Below the pieces are notes generated by a model that saw only the letters and a list, made by a program, of their open reading frames with translations, was not told the DNA's origin and ran no database searches. Below are positions 44,828 to 53,419 of a stretch of 64,000 nt of DNA, one piece after another (within the stretch, counting starts at the first letter, position 1; the number at the start of each line of letters is the position of its first letter). Position numbers and translations under genes: made by a program. Source of the DNA: Lactococcus petauri (GTDB lineage: Bacteria; Bacillota; Bacilli; Lactobacillales; Streptococcaceae); NCBI RefSeq assembly GCF_002154895.1, contig NZ_MUIZ01000001.1:471240-535239 (forward strand), in the 5' to 3' direction.

Positions 44828-45156
44828 TTTTCTTGCTTTCCTTTCATTATCCTTGTTACTTCATCCAGAAAATGTTGTAATTTCATAATTTCTGATGTAT
44901 CATGTTCAAGATAGTAAAAGTTTCTTGTTCCTTCTGAACGATAATTGACTATCTTTGCTTGTCTTAAGATTTTCAAATGATGTGAAATAGCGGGGCGCGA
45001 TAAGCCTGTAGCTTCGATTAAATCTCCAACTTGTATGCCTTTGCAATCACTCTTCTCCAATAACTTAATAATAATTGCTTGTCTCTTTTCATCACCTAAG
45101 GCAATTAAAAAGTCGCTGACTTCACTTAGTTCATATTTTAAATGTTCAAATTTCAT
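44824..45156 (-). CDS. ArsR-family transcriptional regulator
   Basis: A 110-residue winged-helix repressor. The recognition helix region is GDLIEATGLSRPAISHHLKILRQAKIVNYRSEGTRNFYYL (about 42-81). A CVC-type metal site is absent (the only Cys is in DCKG), so it is probably not an arsenic/metal sensor and may respond to another signal. It heads the operon with the DJ-1-like and epimerase genes and probably represses itself through the palindrome at 45168-45191. Confidence 0.85.
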   Translation of the reverse strand: MKFEHLKYELSEVSDFLIALGDEKRQAIIIKLLEKSDCKGIQVGDLIEATGLSRPAISHHLKILRQAKIVNYRSEGTRNFYYLEHDTSEIMKLQHFLDEVTRIMKGKQEK

Positions 45157-45167
45157 TATTACTCCTT

Positions 45168-45217
45168 ATTGGTTTATGTTTTTAAACCAATAAACCATTA
45201 TCTAACCTTAATGTCAA
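45168..45217 (-). promoter_or_regulatory. Promoter and operator of the ArsR operon
   Basis: Minus strand TTGACA (45212-45217), 17 nt, TTTATT (45189-45194). ATTGGTTTA and TAAACCAAT (45168-45176/45183-45191) form a 9-bp palindrome with a 6-bp spacer overlapping the -10 box, a likely autoregulatory site. Confidence 0.65.
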
Positions 45218-45261
45218 AAAATTGGATTGACAACCTCTTTGTTTTTTTTAAAGAAAATAAA

Positions 45262-45292
45262 AAAACTCACAGCACCAAAGGCTATGAGTTTT
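45262..45292 (-). terminator. Terminator of tig
   Basis: AAAACTCA ... TGAGTTTT stem with an internal AGC/GCT pair, minus-strand side TTTTTTATTTTC; 20 nt past the tig stop. Confidence 0.65.
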
Positions 45293-45310
45293 TATTTTTA
45301 TATAAAATAA

Positions 45311-46594
45311 TTATTTAACTTTAACTGAATCTGTGATTGCTTCAACAGCTTTCTTCATTGCGATATCGTGTTGGAGCATGTCAACTGGAAGAAGTTTTTC
45401 CACTTGTTCAACAGGCATGTTATATTGTGCAGCCAAGTCAGCAATCTCAGCTTTAACTTCTTCATCTGTAGTTTCGAAGTTTTCTGCTTTAGCAATTGCT
45501 TCAATAACAAGGTTTGTACGCACACGTTTACCAGCATCTTCTTGGTATTGTTCGTGCAATTGCTCTTCAGTAGTACCTGTGATTTGGAAGTACATTTCTG
45601 GAGAGATACCTTGTTGTTGCATTCCACCAAGGAATTCGTTCATTGCGCGGTGAACTTCTTCGTGAATCATTTCTTCAGGAATTTCTTTGATTTCAGCATT
45701 TGCTACAGCTGTTTCGATAGCTGCAGTTTCAACAGCATCGTTATAAGCTTCAGCTTTAGCATCTTCAAGTTCTTTACGGAATTTAGCTTTGAGCTCATCC
45801 AAAGTTTCAACTTCTTCGTCAATATCTTTTGCTAATTCATCATCAAGTTCTGGAACTTCTTTTGCTTTAACTTCGTTAACTTTAGTTGCGAATACTGCTT
45901 CTTTACCTGCAAGATCTGTAGCTTGGTAGTCTTCTGGGAAAGTTACTTTCACGTCGATTTCTTCACCAGCTGAAGTGCCAACAAGTTGTTCTTCAAAGCC
46001 AGGGATAAATTGACCTGAACCAAGTTCTAAACTGTGGTTCGCACCTTTTCCGCCTTCAAATTCAACACCATCGATAGAACCAACAAAGTCGATAACTACT
46101 GTATCTCCGTTTTCAGCTTTACCTTCTTTAACAGTCAATTCAGCAAGGTTGTTTTGTTCTTGTGTCAAACGTGCTTCAACTTCTTCATCAGCAACATCTT
46201 TAGTTGCTTCTACTGAAACTTCCAAGTTTTTGTAGTCACCAAGTTCTACTTCAGGTTTAACAGTTACTTCAGCTGTCAATTCCCAGTCAGAACCTTTTTC
46301 CATTTTAGTGACATCAATTTTTGGTTGAGCAACAGGTTCGATACCTGCTTCTTTTACAGCTGCATCATAAGCAGTTGGCAATACGGCATTCAAAGCTTCT
46401 TCGAAAAGAGCTTCTTCACCATACATGCGGTTAAACATTTGACGGCTGATTTTACCTTTACGGAAACCAGGCACTGAGATATTACCTTTTACTTTATTGA
46501 AAGCTTTGTCAAGACCGTTTTTGATTGTTTCTTGGTCGATTGAAAATGAGAGTGTACCAGTGTTAACACCAGTTTTTTCAAAACTTGCAGTCAT
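45311..46594 (-). CDS. tig: Trigger factor
   Basis: A 427-residue ribosome-bound chaperone and prolyl isomerase. The N-terminal ribosome-binding domain has [12 protein letters not shown] (about 43-54, variant of the GFRxGKxP signature), the FKBP-like domain spans about 150-240 ([16 protein letters not shown] ... [11 protein letters not shown]), and the helical C-terminal domain follows. It is monocistronic. Confidence 0.96.
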   Translation of the reverse strand: MTASFEKTGVNTGTLSFSIDQETIKNGLDKAFNKVKGNISVPGFRKGKISRQMFNRMYGEEALFEEALNAVLPTAYDAAVKEAGIEPVAQPKIDVTKMEKGSDWELTAEVTVKPEVELGDYKNLEVSVEATKDVADEEVEARLTQEQNNLAELTVKEGKAENGDTVVIDFVGSIDGVEFEGGKGANHSLELGSGQFIPGFEEQLVGTSAGEEIDVKVTFPEDYQATDLAGKEAVFATKVNEVKAKEVPELDDELAKDIDEEVETLDELKAKFRKELEDAKAEAYNDAVETAAIETAVANAEIKEIPEEMIHEEVHRAMNEFLGGMQQQGISPEMYFQITGTTEEQLHEQYQEDAGKRVRTNLVIEAIAKAENFETTDEEVKAEIADLAAQYNMPVEQVEKLLPVDMLQHDIAMKKAVEAITDSVKVK

Positions 46595-46727
46595 TAATTA
46601 TTTCTCCTTATTTATGAGCCTTGAGCTCAGAAATTTCATACCTTTCTAGAATAGCATAAAAACTGAGTGAATTCAACTTTTTGAACAATTATTTTTCGCG
46701 CTTTTCTTTGAGTTTAAATCAAAAAAA

Positions 46728-46747
46728 AAGCTTGCAAAAGCAAACTT
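46728..46747 (-). terminator. Terminator of murA-epuA
   Basis: AAGCTTGC AAAA GCAAACTT (one mismatch) abutting the epuA stop; the minus side continues with a T9 run. Confidence 0.7.
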
Positions 46748-46933
46748 TTATGGATTTAAACGTTGCATGACTTCTTGCCATAGGTCGCCACTAAAAACAC
46801 GGGACGCTTGTCCGCCGCCTAGTACACCATAGCCTAACATCAAGCCCGCTGCACCTGCTATAAGGACAAGTACAAGAACTAAAAAGACTAATGAAAGGCG
46901 AACGCCTAATACTTTAATCGTTTTTTTAATCAT
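46748..46933 (-). CDS. EpuA/RpoY-type small membrane protein (DUF1146-like neighbour of murA)
   Basis: A 61-residue protein with a basic N-terminus ([14 protein letters not shown]), one membrane helix (about 15-40) and a short extracellular tail with a Trp. Proteins like this follow murA in streptococci and lactococci and are often labelled as an RNA polymerase beta subunit by automatic annotation; the name EpuA is used for the pneumococcal one. The ATG at 46933 overlaps the murA stop and follows GAGGAAATTG. The role is unknown; it may be a cell-envelope protein linked to murein synthesis. Confidence 0.7.
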   Translation of the reverse strand: MIKKTIKVLGVRLSLVFLVLVLVLIAGAAGLMLGYGVLGGGQASRVFSGDLWQEVMQRLNP

Positions 46934-48209
46934 CAATTTCCTCAAGTTCTGGAACACGTTCAATATCTGCTCCAAGTGATTTTAATTTTTCATGGAAGCG
47001 GTAATAACCACGATCAAGGTGACTTAATTTACGTACTGTAGTTTGACCTTGCGCAACCATACCAAGCAAAATTAATGCTGCACTTGCACGTAAATCTGTT
47101 GATTTAACTTGTGCACCTTGTAATTTTCGTGTGCCTTGGATGATGGCTGTGTTACGTGTAATATCGACAGTTAAGCCCATACGACGCATTTCTTCTAAAT
47201 GTTGGAAACGATTTTCAAAAACCGTTTCAATCATTGTTGATTCACCCTTAGCGATAGCTTGAGCCGCAGTCATTTGCGATTGCATGTCTGTTGGGAAACC
47301 AGGATGTGGTAAAGTTTTTACATTTGTTGCTTTTAAGATTTCAGGACCAAGAACACGAAGTCCTTCATCTTCTTGGACAAACTCCACACCCATCTCAATC
47401 AATTTAGAAATTAAGGGACGATTGTGCTCACGAACCGCATCTTTGATTAACACATCGCCTTGTGTCATTGCCGCTGCTACCATGAAGGTTCCAGCTTCGA
47501 TACGGTCTTGTACGACTGCGTGGTTAGCACCATGCATTTTTTCAACACCTTTGATAATAATTGTATCTGTACCAGCACCTTTGACATTTGCACCCATCTT
47601 ATTGAGCCAATTTGCAAGGTCAACAATTTCAGGCTCGCGTGCTGCATTTTCTAAAGTTGTTGTTCCTTCTGCAAGAGTTGCAGCCATCATCAAGTTTTGT
47701 GTGGCACCTACTGATGGGAAGTCCAAATAGATATGTGCACCTCGTAGCTTTTCAGCCTTAGCTTCAATGTAACCCGCTTCTTGAGTAATTTCCGCCCCCA
47801 TCAATTCAAAGCCACGCAAGTGGAGATCGATAGGACGTGAACCAATTGAGCAACCGCCGGGCATTGAGACACGAGCATGCCCGTTTCGAGCTAAAATTGG
47901 ACCCATTACAACGATAGAGGCACGCATTTTACTTACAAATTCGTAGGGTGCTTTTGTTTTTACTTTAGTAGCTGCTTGTGCGTGAACCGTCTTGCTTTCT
48001 TCTGAAAACTCTAAGTCCACTCCAAGATGATCCACTAAATTGTTCATCATGTAAACATCGCTCAAGATAGGAACATTACGAAGAATAATTTCTCCCTCGC
48101 TTGGCAAAAGTGTCGCTGCAAGCAAAGGCAAAACAGCATTTTTTGCTCCTTCAATTTCTACAGTTCCTTTAAGGCGGGTATTTCCACCCTTGACAATTAT
48201 TTTATCCAT
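46926..48209 (-). CDS. murA: UDP-N-acetylglucosamine 1-carboxyvinyltransferase
   Basis: A 427-residue EPSP-synthase-fold enzyme for the first committed step of peptidoglycan synthesis. The fosfomycin-target cysteine is in [16 protein letters not shown] (about 113-128). [16 protein letters not shown] near the N-terminus carries the substrate-binding Lys. Low-G+C Firmicutes usually have two copies (MurA and MurZ); which this is was not determined. Overlaps epuA by 8 nt. Confidence 0.95.
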   Translation of the reverse strand: MDKIIVKGGNTRLKGTVEIEGAKNAVLPLLAATLLPSEGEIILRNVPILSDVYMMNNLVDHLGVDLEFSEESKTVHAQAATKVKTKAPYEFVSKMRASIVVMGPILARNGHARVSMPGGCSIGSRPIDLHLRGFELMGAEITQEAGYIEAKAEKLRGAHIYLDFPSVGATQNLMMAATLAEGTTTLENAAREPEIVDLANWLNKMGANVKGAGTDTIIIKGVEKMHGANHAVVQDRIEAGTFMVAAAMTQGDVLIKDAVREHNRPLISKLIEMGVEFVQEDEGLRVLGPEILKATNVKTLPHPGFPTDMQSQMTAAQAIAKGESTMIETVFENRFQHLEEMRRMGLTVDITRNTAIIQGTRKLQGAQVKSTDLRASAALILLGMVAQGQTTVRKLSHLDRGYYRFHEKLKSLGADIERVPELEEIDD

Positions 48210-48281
48210 TTATACATTCCTATAATTTCTTTATTCTGAAAGACACCCTAAATTATAGCACAATGAATCTTTTCGTCAACT

Positions 48282-49070
48282 TTACAGGATTATGTCTGTC
48301 CTTTGTATTAGTTGTTCAACTAAATGTGCAGGCAGGCTATAAACGTACTGACGGTCTATAAGATTGGGTTTTGCTCCCTCAAAGGTTTTGGTCACAAAAC
48401 CGAGTTTTTCGGTCAAAATACCTCCTGCGGCATAATCCCAAGGTTGTAAAAGGCTAAAATAAGCGACAGTTTTTCCTTCAAGAAGGTCCGCATAGGCCAT
48501 TCCTGCACTGCCTAACATCCTTACTCCTAAAGTAGTTAAACTAAAGTCCGTTAGTTTATATAAGTTTTTACGATAAATCATTGAATTGATTGAAAGTAGA
48601 CTTTTTTCAAATGCTTGCGGTTTATAGGAAAGTTTTCTATCGTTGCAAAATACTTCTTGCGCGTTATTCCAATAAAGTTTGTCCGCCATTACATCAAGAA
48701 TTAATCCAAATTGGGGCTGACCTTTTTCATAATAAGCCAGCATCACAGCAAAGTTATCCTGCTGCACCACGAAATTTATCGTACCATCAATAGGATCTAA
48801 AATCCAAAAATTGTCTTGACTACGGTCAAAAGCTGCTGTATTTCGTCCGGCTTCTTCGGCTAGAATTTTATCCTGAGGATAATTCTTCCTAATTTCTTCA
48901 ATGATGATTTCTTGAACCTGCTGATCAAAATTTGTCACCAAATCACTAAAATTACTTTTTTGCGAAACTTCCAAAGTTTGATGAATATTATCACGAAGAA
49001 AAGCTCCGGCTTCTCTCACCCAAGTTTTTGCTTGTTTAAGCTTTTTCAAAGCGAACAAATTGTCTTTCAC
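48282..49070 (-). CDS. Inositol monophosphatase family protein
   Basis: A 262-residue Li+-sensitive-type phosphatase. Motif 1 is ILAEEAGR, motif 2 [13 protein letters not shown] (about 87-99, DPxDxT-like) and motif 3 [10 protein letters not shown] (about 207), supplying the metal ligands. The start is GTG 49070, which has AAGGAGG nine bases upstream; a longer frame is just UPF0223 in another register. It overlaps the UPF0223 gene by 35 nt, a pairing conserved in streptococci and lactococci. The physiological substrate may be NADP, a nucleotide or inositol phosphate. Confidence 0.87.
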   Translation of the reverse strand: MKDNLFALKKLKQAKTWVREAGAFLRDNIHQTLEVSQKSNFSDLVTNFDQQVQEIIIEEIRKNYPQDKILAEEAGRNTAAFDRSQDNFWILDPIDGTINFVVQQDNFAVMLAYYEKGQPQFGLILDVMADKLYWNNAQEVFCNDRKLSYKPQAFEKSLLSINSMIYRKNLYKLTDFSLTTLGVRMLGSAGMAYADLLEGKTVAYFSLLQPWDYAAGGILTEKLGFVTKTFEGAKPNLIDRQYVYSLPAHLVEQLIQRTDIIL

Positions 49071-49317
49071 TCGCTTGTACCTCCTTGACGGCACGATAAA
49101 GCGAATAACCACTGTTTTCTTCGAATTCTCGCCCCAGCTGTTTTTCTTGCATCTTGGAAGGTACAATCTTCTTGAATATTTTATAAGCCTCCAAGAATTC
49201 TTCTTTGTTCACTTTACTCTCATAAAAATTTTCCACTTGATTGAAAAAAGAGAGCACTGCAGTCATTTCAGCAGTACTCCAACTTAAATCAAGTGGATAT
49301 TGATAATTAGCTTTCAT
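49036..49317 (-). CDS. UPF0223 family protein
   Basis: A 93-residue small helical protein of family UPF0223 (DUF1447-like): [18 protein letters not shown] at the start and [44 protein letters not shown] in the middle. The fold is known in the family, but the function is not. ATG 49317 follows AAGGAGAG at 9-10 nt. Sits between spx paralogue 2 and the IMPase gene in one minus-strand operon. Confidence 0.88.
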   Translation of the reverse strand: MKANYQYPLDLSWSTAEMTAVLSFFNQVENFYESKVNKEEFLEAYKIFKKIVPSKMQEKQLGREFEENSGYSLYRAVKEVQASERQFVRFEKA

Positions 49318-49339
49318 TATTTCCACTCTCCTTATTCAT

Positions 49340-49732
49340 TTAGAAGTCGTTTACGGCACGTTTCATTTCCGCACGACGATAATGACGAGGTAAGAAAGCA
49401 CGAATCTCGTCTTCATTAAAACCAATTTGTAACAAACGATCATCTGTGATAATCGGACGACGTAAAAGGTTTGGATACTCTGTTACAAGATTAATCAACT
49501 CGTTAATGGTCAACTCATCAAGATCCAAAGCAAGCTTTTGAAATATTTTTGACCGAATTGAAATAATATCTTCCGTTCCGTTTTCTGTTTTTGACAAAAT
49601 TTTACGTAAGTCATCATTTGTCATCGGCTGTGTCAAAATGTTGTGCTCCGTATAAGGGACACTGTGTTTGTCCAACCATGCACGTGCCTTACGGCAACTT
49701 GTACATGAAGGCGATAAGTATAAATCAACCAC
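49340..49732 (-). CDS. Spx/ArsC-family transcriptional regulator (paralogue 2)
   Basis: A 130-residue Spx-type protein. The CTSC redox motif is at residues 10-13, and LLRRPIITDDRLLQIGFNEDEIRAFLPR fills the C-terminus. It shares about the same layout as paralogue 1 at 18257-18655. Its place upstream of UPF0223 and the IMPase gene matches the standard spx (spxA) neighbourhood of streptococci and lactococci, so this copy may be the main SpxA (TrmA in L. lactis). Confidence 0.9.
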   Translation of the reverse strand: MVDLYLSPSCTSCRKARAWLDKHSVPYTEHNILTQPMTNDDLRKILSKTENGTEDIISIRSKIFQKLALDLDELTINELINLVTEYPNLLRRPIITDDRLLQIGFNEDEIRAFLPRHYRRAEMKRAVNDF

Positions 49733-49868
49733 TTTCTTTCCCCATTCTATCTAGGCTGTAACCAATTATTAAACTTGAGCAGCGCTATTATTTGTTACTT
49801 ATTATACCAAAAATTATAGATTAAAAAAAGTGCGTTTTTTTACTATTGTGTAAGAATTTGTGTCTATG

Positions 49869-50396
49869 TTACATATTGTTCATATCGTCACAAATTTCTT
49901 GTAAATCTTCAAATCTAATCAATTCCATATTATAATTTGATGTCTTTTGCATCCTATCCGTAATAAAATGGAGCTTAGTTTCGTTTTCTTCGTCATATAA
50001 AACTAAAGAACCATCTGAATTTTCGAGCAAAAAATCGTTATACTGACGAAATTGACTTGGATTTTCGTAATCTTCGTAAGCATATTTAACATAATCTACA
50101 TCTTTAAATTCACGCAATTTTGCTTGATTCGCCTCGTTCCAGTTTTTTCCCTGCGTTTCAAAGGGAAAAATACTTGCAATATGGAACTCGTATTCTGTTT
50201 GTAATTCTTTAGAAACTTGTAATGCCCAATATTCAAAGCCTAAATTACCCGTGAAAATAACCCATTTCAATCCTTTGTCCAGATACGCTTCCAATCTTCT
50301 TTTAAAGGCTTTTTTGATAATTTTGATTTTGATATCCTTCTCATCAAAAATCCCTAAATCAAAAGCTGTGTAACCTGTAATAAGCAATGTCTTCAT
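49869..50396 (-). CDS. ypsA: YpsA/DUF1273 SLOG-family protein
   Basis: A 175-residue protein of the YpsA family, SLOG superfamily. The N-terminus is MKTLLITGYTAFDLGIF, and a likely nucleotide-binding turn is VIFTGNLGFEYWALQVSKEL (about 47-66). In B. subtilis it sits by recU/ponA and gpsB and affects cell division. The start ATG 50396 follows AAGGAAGGACCCGTT. A canonical promoter TTGATA-17-TATAAT lies at 50426-50454. It is the last chromosomal gene before the integrated element; recU, its usual divergent neighbour, is missing here and is probably beyond the element. Confidence 0.85.
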   Translation of the reverse strand: MKTLLITGYTAFDLGIFDEKDIKIKIIKKAFKRRLEAYLDKGLKWVIFTGNLGFEYWALQVSKELQTEYEFHIASIFPFETQGKNWNEANQAKLREFKDVDYVKYAYEDYENPSQFRQYNDFLLENSDGSLVLYDEENETKLHFITDRMQKTSNYNMELIRFEDLQEICDDMNNM

Positions 50397-50425
50397 AACG
50401 GGTCCTTCCTTGCACAATATAAGGC

Positions 50426-50454
50426 ATTATATTTTTTCTTTTCTTGATTATCAA
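50426..50454 (-). promoter_or_regulatory. Promoter of ypsA
   Basis: Minus strand TTGATA (50449-50454), 17 nt, TATAAT (50426-50431). Because it belongs to the chromosome gene, the element boundary must lie to the right of it. Confidence 0.65.
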
Positions 50455-50774
50455 AAAACATCTTTTCTCCTCGTTTATACTTTTTATACGACTTAAGCAA
50501 AAATAAAGAGCTATTTTTATTGCTGTTATTAAAATTTGAAAGTAAAGAAACTAATCGCAAACTCTACAATAAGATACCATTTTAACTGTAATAATCCAAA
50601 AGACAAATATTTTGCTATAATTACATTTTACAAGTCCGCATAACCCCTTATGCCTCCTGACTTCTCCATGTACCTATAGTCGTTAATATTGATGTTTTTT
50701 TTGTTTTTTTGAATCAATATTTGCTCTCTATCCCTACCTACTCCTTTTAATTTTGGTTAGTTTTTGGTTAGTTT
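50455..50774. other. Element boundary region (attL side) with integrase-arm repeats
   Basis: This gap holds no gene. Elements seen are a palindrome GCATAA-CCCC-TTATGC (50638-50653), an extended -10 box TGCTATAAT (about 50613-50621, plus strand), and two tandem direct repeats TTTTGGTTAG (50751-50760 and 50762-50771) ending at the integrase stop. Tandem short repeats beside the integrase gene are typical arm-type sites. The attachment core lies somewhere in this stretch but needs the far end of the element to define it. Confidence 0.5.
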
Positions 50775-51911
50775 TTAAAATACTATCTCGTTCATTTTCA
50801 GAAGTAAATTTTCTTGCATATTCTTTGTAACATGACTATATACCTGTAAAATCATCTTTTCATTCGAATGTCCTACACGTTCCATTATTGCTTTAATCGG
50901 GACATTCATTTCAACCAATAGAGATATATGAGAATGTCTAAGCATATGTAATGTATAATGTCTTTCACCTAAAACATTCGTACAAGCTTCTTTAAATACA
51001 ACTGACAATGTATTTCTGTCTAATGTTTGTCCTTGATTTCCCACAAAGATAAATTCTTCATCTTTACAATGGTCAGCTAAAATATTGATGATTTCTAATG
51101 CTCTGTTATTTAAACTCACACTTCTGTATGAATGACCTGTCTTTGGAGACAATAATTGTCGCTTCTTCGCTGATACCCCATTCGTATTTAAAGTATGCTT
51201 AACCTGAATAAGTTGTTTTTCCGGATTAAAATCTTCCCAACGTAAAGCCAATAATTCTCCTGTACGAAGTCCTGTTAAAAACAGGAACTCATAAATCAAA
51301 GCTTTCCTAAAATGTACTTTATTTTTATATAAAAAATCAAGAACTTTTCTAATTTCTTCACGTTCTAAAAATTTATTTTGTTTCTTCATAATCTGTTCAT
51401 AAGATAATTTTATTCTTGGTAAAACCACATTATCCATTGGATTATCGTTCCTATATGCAACTTTCTTTGCATAAGAGAACAACAAATTATAGTATGTTTT
51501 TCGTAATATGCGTGTAGTGGGGGCTAAATTTTGCTTTAAAATAAAATTTTGAATTTGCATACCAGTAATTTTTGAAATTTTTTCTGTGCCAAACTCTCTC
51601 AAAAATTTTTTAAAGGCATTTTTTTCCACATTAATAGAAGAAAATTTTAACTCTTCATCACGAATAATACGCCATTCATTAAAAACTTCTTGAACTGTAA
51701 GTTCCTGTTTTTCTTTGAACATTTCTTTTTCTTCCAGTCTTTCTTTTAATTTTTTTTCGATTTTTTGAGAAAGTCTGTTTTTTGCTTCCGCTTGAGAAGC
51801 TCGGCTTTTTGAGTTCATTGTTACTGTAACTTGTCGCCATTTTCCTTGATTTTTATCAAAGTATTTTTCAAAATAGCGGTATTTTCCACTTGATAATTTT
51901 TTATAAAACAT
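50775..51911 (-). CDS. int: Tyrosine integrase of an ICE
   Basis: A 378-residue site-specific recombinase. The N-terminal DNA-binding domain (about 1-60, MFYKKLSSGKYRYFEKYF, AP2-like), a SAM-like core-binding domain (about 70-160) and a catalytic domain are in order. Catalytic residues are Arg in GLRTGELL, Lys in SPKTGHSYR, H-x-x-R in HMLRHSH, His in RVGHSN and the nucleophile Tyr in LQVYSHV. The start is ATG 51911, after AAGGAGAAAA; the upstream extension lacks support. It is the terminal gene of the element. Confidence 0.94.
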   Translation of the reverse strand: MFYKKLSSGKYRYFEKYFDKNQGKWRQVTVTMNSKSRASQAEAKNRLSQKIEKKLKERLEEKEMFKEKQELTVQEVFNEWRIIRDEELKFSSINVEKNAFKKFLREFGTEKISKITGMQIQNFILKQNLAPTTRILRKTYYNLLFSYAKKVAYRNDNPMDNVVLPRIKLSYEQIMKKQNKFLEREEIRKVLDFLYKNKVHFRKALIYEFLFLTGLRTGELLALRWEDFNPEKQLIQVKHTLNTNGVSAKKRQLLSPKTGHSYRSVSLNNRALEIINILADHCKDEEFIFVGNQGQTLDRNTLSVVFKEACTNVLGERHYTLHMLRHSHISLLVEMNVPIKAIMERVGHSNEKMILQVYSHVTKNMQENLLLKMNEIVF

Positions 51912-51918
51912 TTTTCTC

Positions 51919-51934
51919 CTTGCTTGCAAGCAAG
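51919..51934. promoter_or_regulatory. 16-bp palindrome overlapping the integrase ribosome binding site
   Basis: CTTGCTTGCAAGCAAG is a perfect palindrome 8 nt from the int ATG; the mRNA continues into GGAG. It could be a protein-binding operator or a hairpin limiting int translation. Confidence 0.5.
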
Positions 51935-51952
51935 AAAATGTGTGCGTACTTA

Positions 51953-52159
51953 TTATAACATTTTCTTGTTTTGCTTTTCTTTATATTTCATGAACTGATA
52001 ATATCCAGATAAACTAATCCGCCGTAAATCCCGGCTTGGCTCTAAGATATACTTTGAATATTCTGTTCTTGACATTTCAGTTAAATGTTTCTCTACCGTT
52101 TTTACAGACCATTGAAAAATAGTCGCAAGCTGGTATTTTGTTTTTAAATCTACTAACAT
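51953..52159 (-). CDS. Excisionase-like small DNA-binding protein
   Basis: A 68-residue protein. It opens MLVDLKTKYQLATIFQWSVKTVEKHLTEM, a helix-turn-helix typical of excisionase (Xis) and MerR-like proteins, and ends in a Lys-rich tail. ATG 52159 follows GGAGGGAAT. Its position immediately upstream of int, on the same strand, is the usual xis-int order of Tn916-like and ICESt-like elements. Confidence 0.75.
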   Translation of the reverse strand: MLVDLKTKYQLATIFQWSVKTVEKHLTEMSRTEYSKYILEPSRDLRRISLSGYYQFMKYKEKQNKKML

Positions 52160-52287
52160 ATTCCCTCCATTAATCACAATTCAATAATTGACCATAATAA
52201 AAAAATAAGGACAAGATTTCTCTCGCCCTTAATATTCACCGATTTTATTTTTACATTGCAGCAATTATCACTGCCTAAACTAATTTC

Positions 52288-52779
52288 TTAAATGTTACGT
52301 ACATAGCCATGTGATGTTTGAGAATAATCACTTATTGCCAAATCACGACCATAAGCTGCATAGTTGAAATACTGTTCTAAAGTTGCTTGGCTTAGAGTTT
52401 CTACCCCTCCCATTTGTGCAACCAATTCTGCTGCTAAATCTTCATCATCTTCAGCTTCTACAAATTCCAAGTCATCTTTACAAGAAATAATATCATCTAT
52501 TGAATATATTTCCAGAAATTCTTTGAGATGGTCTAAATCTGAGATTTCTTCTAGTTTTTCCGCATAATCATTAAGTTCACTAATAGAAGAGTATTCGCCT
52601 ACTGAAAATCCATAAAAATTTTCGAAATCATGAATTGCATATTCTTCCCCATGCTCTGGATCAAGTTGCAATTCTCGTTCAACTCTTCCCATATCAACTG
52701 GCAGTTCGTACCACTTGCCCTTTGTATTACCATTATTGTAGCTACTTAAGTTTACAATATATATTTTTGGTGTTTCCAT
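52288..52779 (-). CDS. ardA: Antirestriction protein ArdA
   Basis: A 163-residue ArdA, an acidic DNA mimic that blocks type I restriction enzymes when the element enters a new cell. The N-terminal METPKIYIVNLSSYNNGNTKGKWYELP and the acidic C-terminal half (EFVEAEDDEDLAAEL, GRDLAISDYSQTSHGYV) match the family. ATG 52779 follows AAAGGAGAAGAT. An intrinsic terminator (52801-52826) lies just before it, so it probably needs read-through or antitermination from the conjugation operon. Confidence 0.92.
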   Translation of the reverse strand: METPKIYIVNLSSYNNGNTKGKWYELPVDMGRVERELQLDPEHGEEYAIHDFENFYGFSVGEYSSISELNDYAEKLEEISDLDHLKEFLEIYSIDDIISCKDDLEFVEAEDDEDLAAELVAQMGGVETLSQATLEQYFNYAAYGRDLAISDYSQTSHGYVRNI

Positions 52780-52800
52780 ATCTTCTCCTTTAAAACAAAA

Positions 52801-52826
52801 AAAGACTTGTTCCACGACAAGTCTTT
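52801..52826 (-). terminator. Terminator between the conjugation operon and ardA
   Basis: AAAGACTTGT TCCACG ACAAGTCTTT, a perfect 10-bp stem; the minus strand then reads TTTTTTTGTTTTAAAGGAG, so the T-run merges with the ardA ribosome binding site. Confidence 0.85.
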
Positions 52827-52897
52827 ACTTCTTAATTTTTATATGAAATGAACCTCATGATTCATCTCTTATTCTATTTGTACTCAAAATATCCTCC

Positions 52898-53419
52898 TCA
52901 ACTCATTAATGGAAAATCAACACTAGAGATTAAGTACTGATTGCTTTTTTGCTCCACATTTATTTTTAATACCTGTGGTGTCACTTGATTACCATTAAGT
53001 GAATAAGTAACCAAAGCTAAATATTGTCCTTCGTCTCCCTCATAAACATCTGAAGAAATGATGGATGATTCCATTTTTAGTTCTTTTTCCACTTTAACTA
53101 AGTGCAGCTTCTTCTGAACCTCTGAAGTGCAAAAAACTTTCGTCAATTCATTACGCTTGTTTTCTGAATCATAATTGTAATAGCTGTCAAGAAATTCTCC
53201 GACTACATCTTTTGCTTTTGCTGCTTCAAATTTATCTTCAGAATTTGATGTACTTTTGGAAGGCTTATTCGATTCCACTTTTTCATCTGAAGATGATTTT
53301 TTTATTTGTTGTGAAGATGAAACTTCTACTTTATCTGGCTTAACAATTTCATCATTGCTACAAGCTGAAAGTAACAATAATGAAGAAACTCCAAATATTA
53401 ATAAATTTACTTTTTTCAC
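52898..53419 (-). CDS. Conjugation-operon lipoprotein
   Basis: A 173-residue lipoprotein. The signal ends in the lipobox LLSAC (Cys about 20), followed by a Ser/Lys-rich spacer and a compact alpha/beta domain (about 70-173; EFLDSYYNYD, KLHLVKVEKEL). The layout resembles NTF2-like or VirB8/TcpC-type proteins, but I cannot confirm a family. It overlaps the wall-hydrolase gene by 4 nt, so it is translated together with it. Probably part of the cell-surface side of the transfer machine. Confidence 0.65.
   Translation of the reverse strand: MKKVNLLIFGVSSLLLLSACSNDEIVKPDKVEVSSSQQIKKSSSDEKVESNKPSKSTSNSEDKFEAAKAKDVVGEFLDSYYNYDSENKRNELTKVFCTSEVQKKLHLVKVEKELKMESSIISSDVYEGDEGQYLALVTYSLNGNQVTPQVLKINVEQKSNQYLISSVDFPLMS

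Noticed and set aside
49071..49166. N-terminal extension of the inositol monophosphatase gene
   Set aside because: It is the UPF0223 gene in another register; GTG 49070 has an ideal AAGGAGG.
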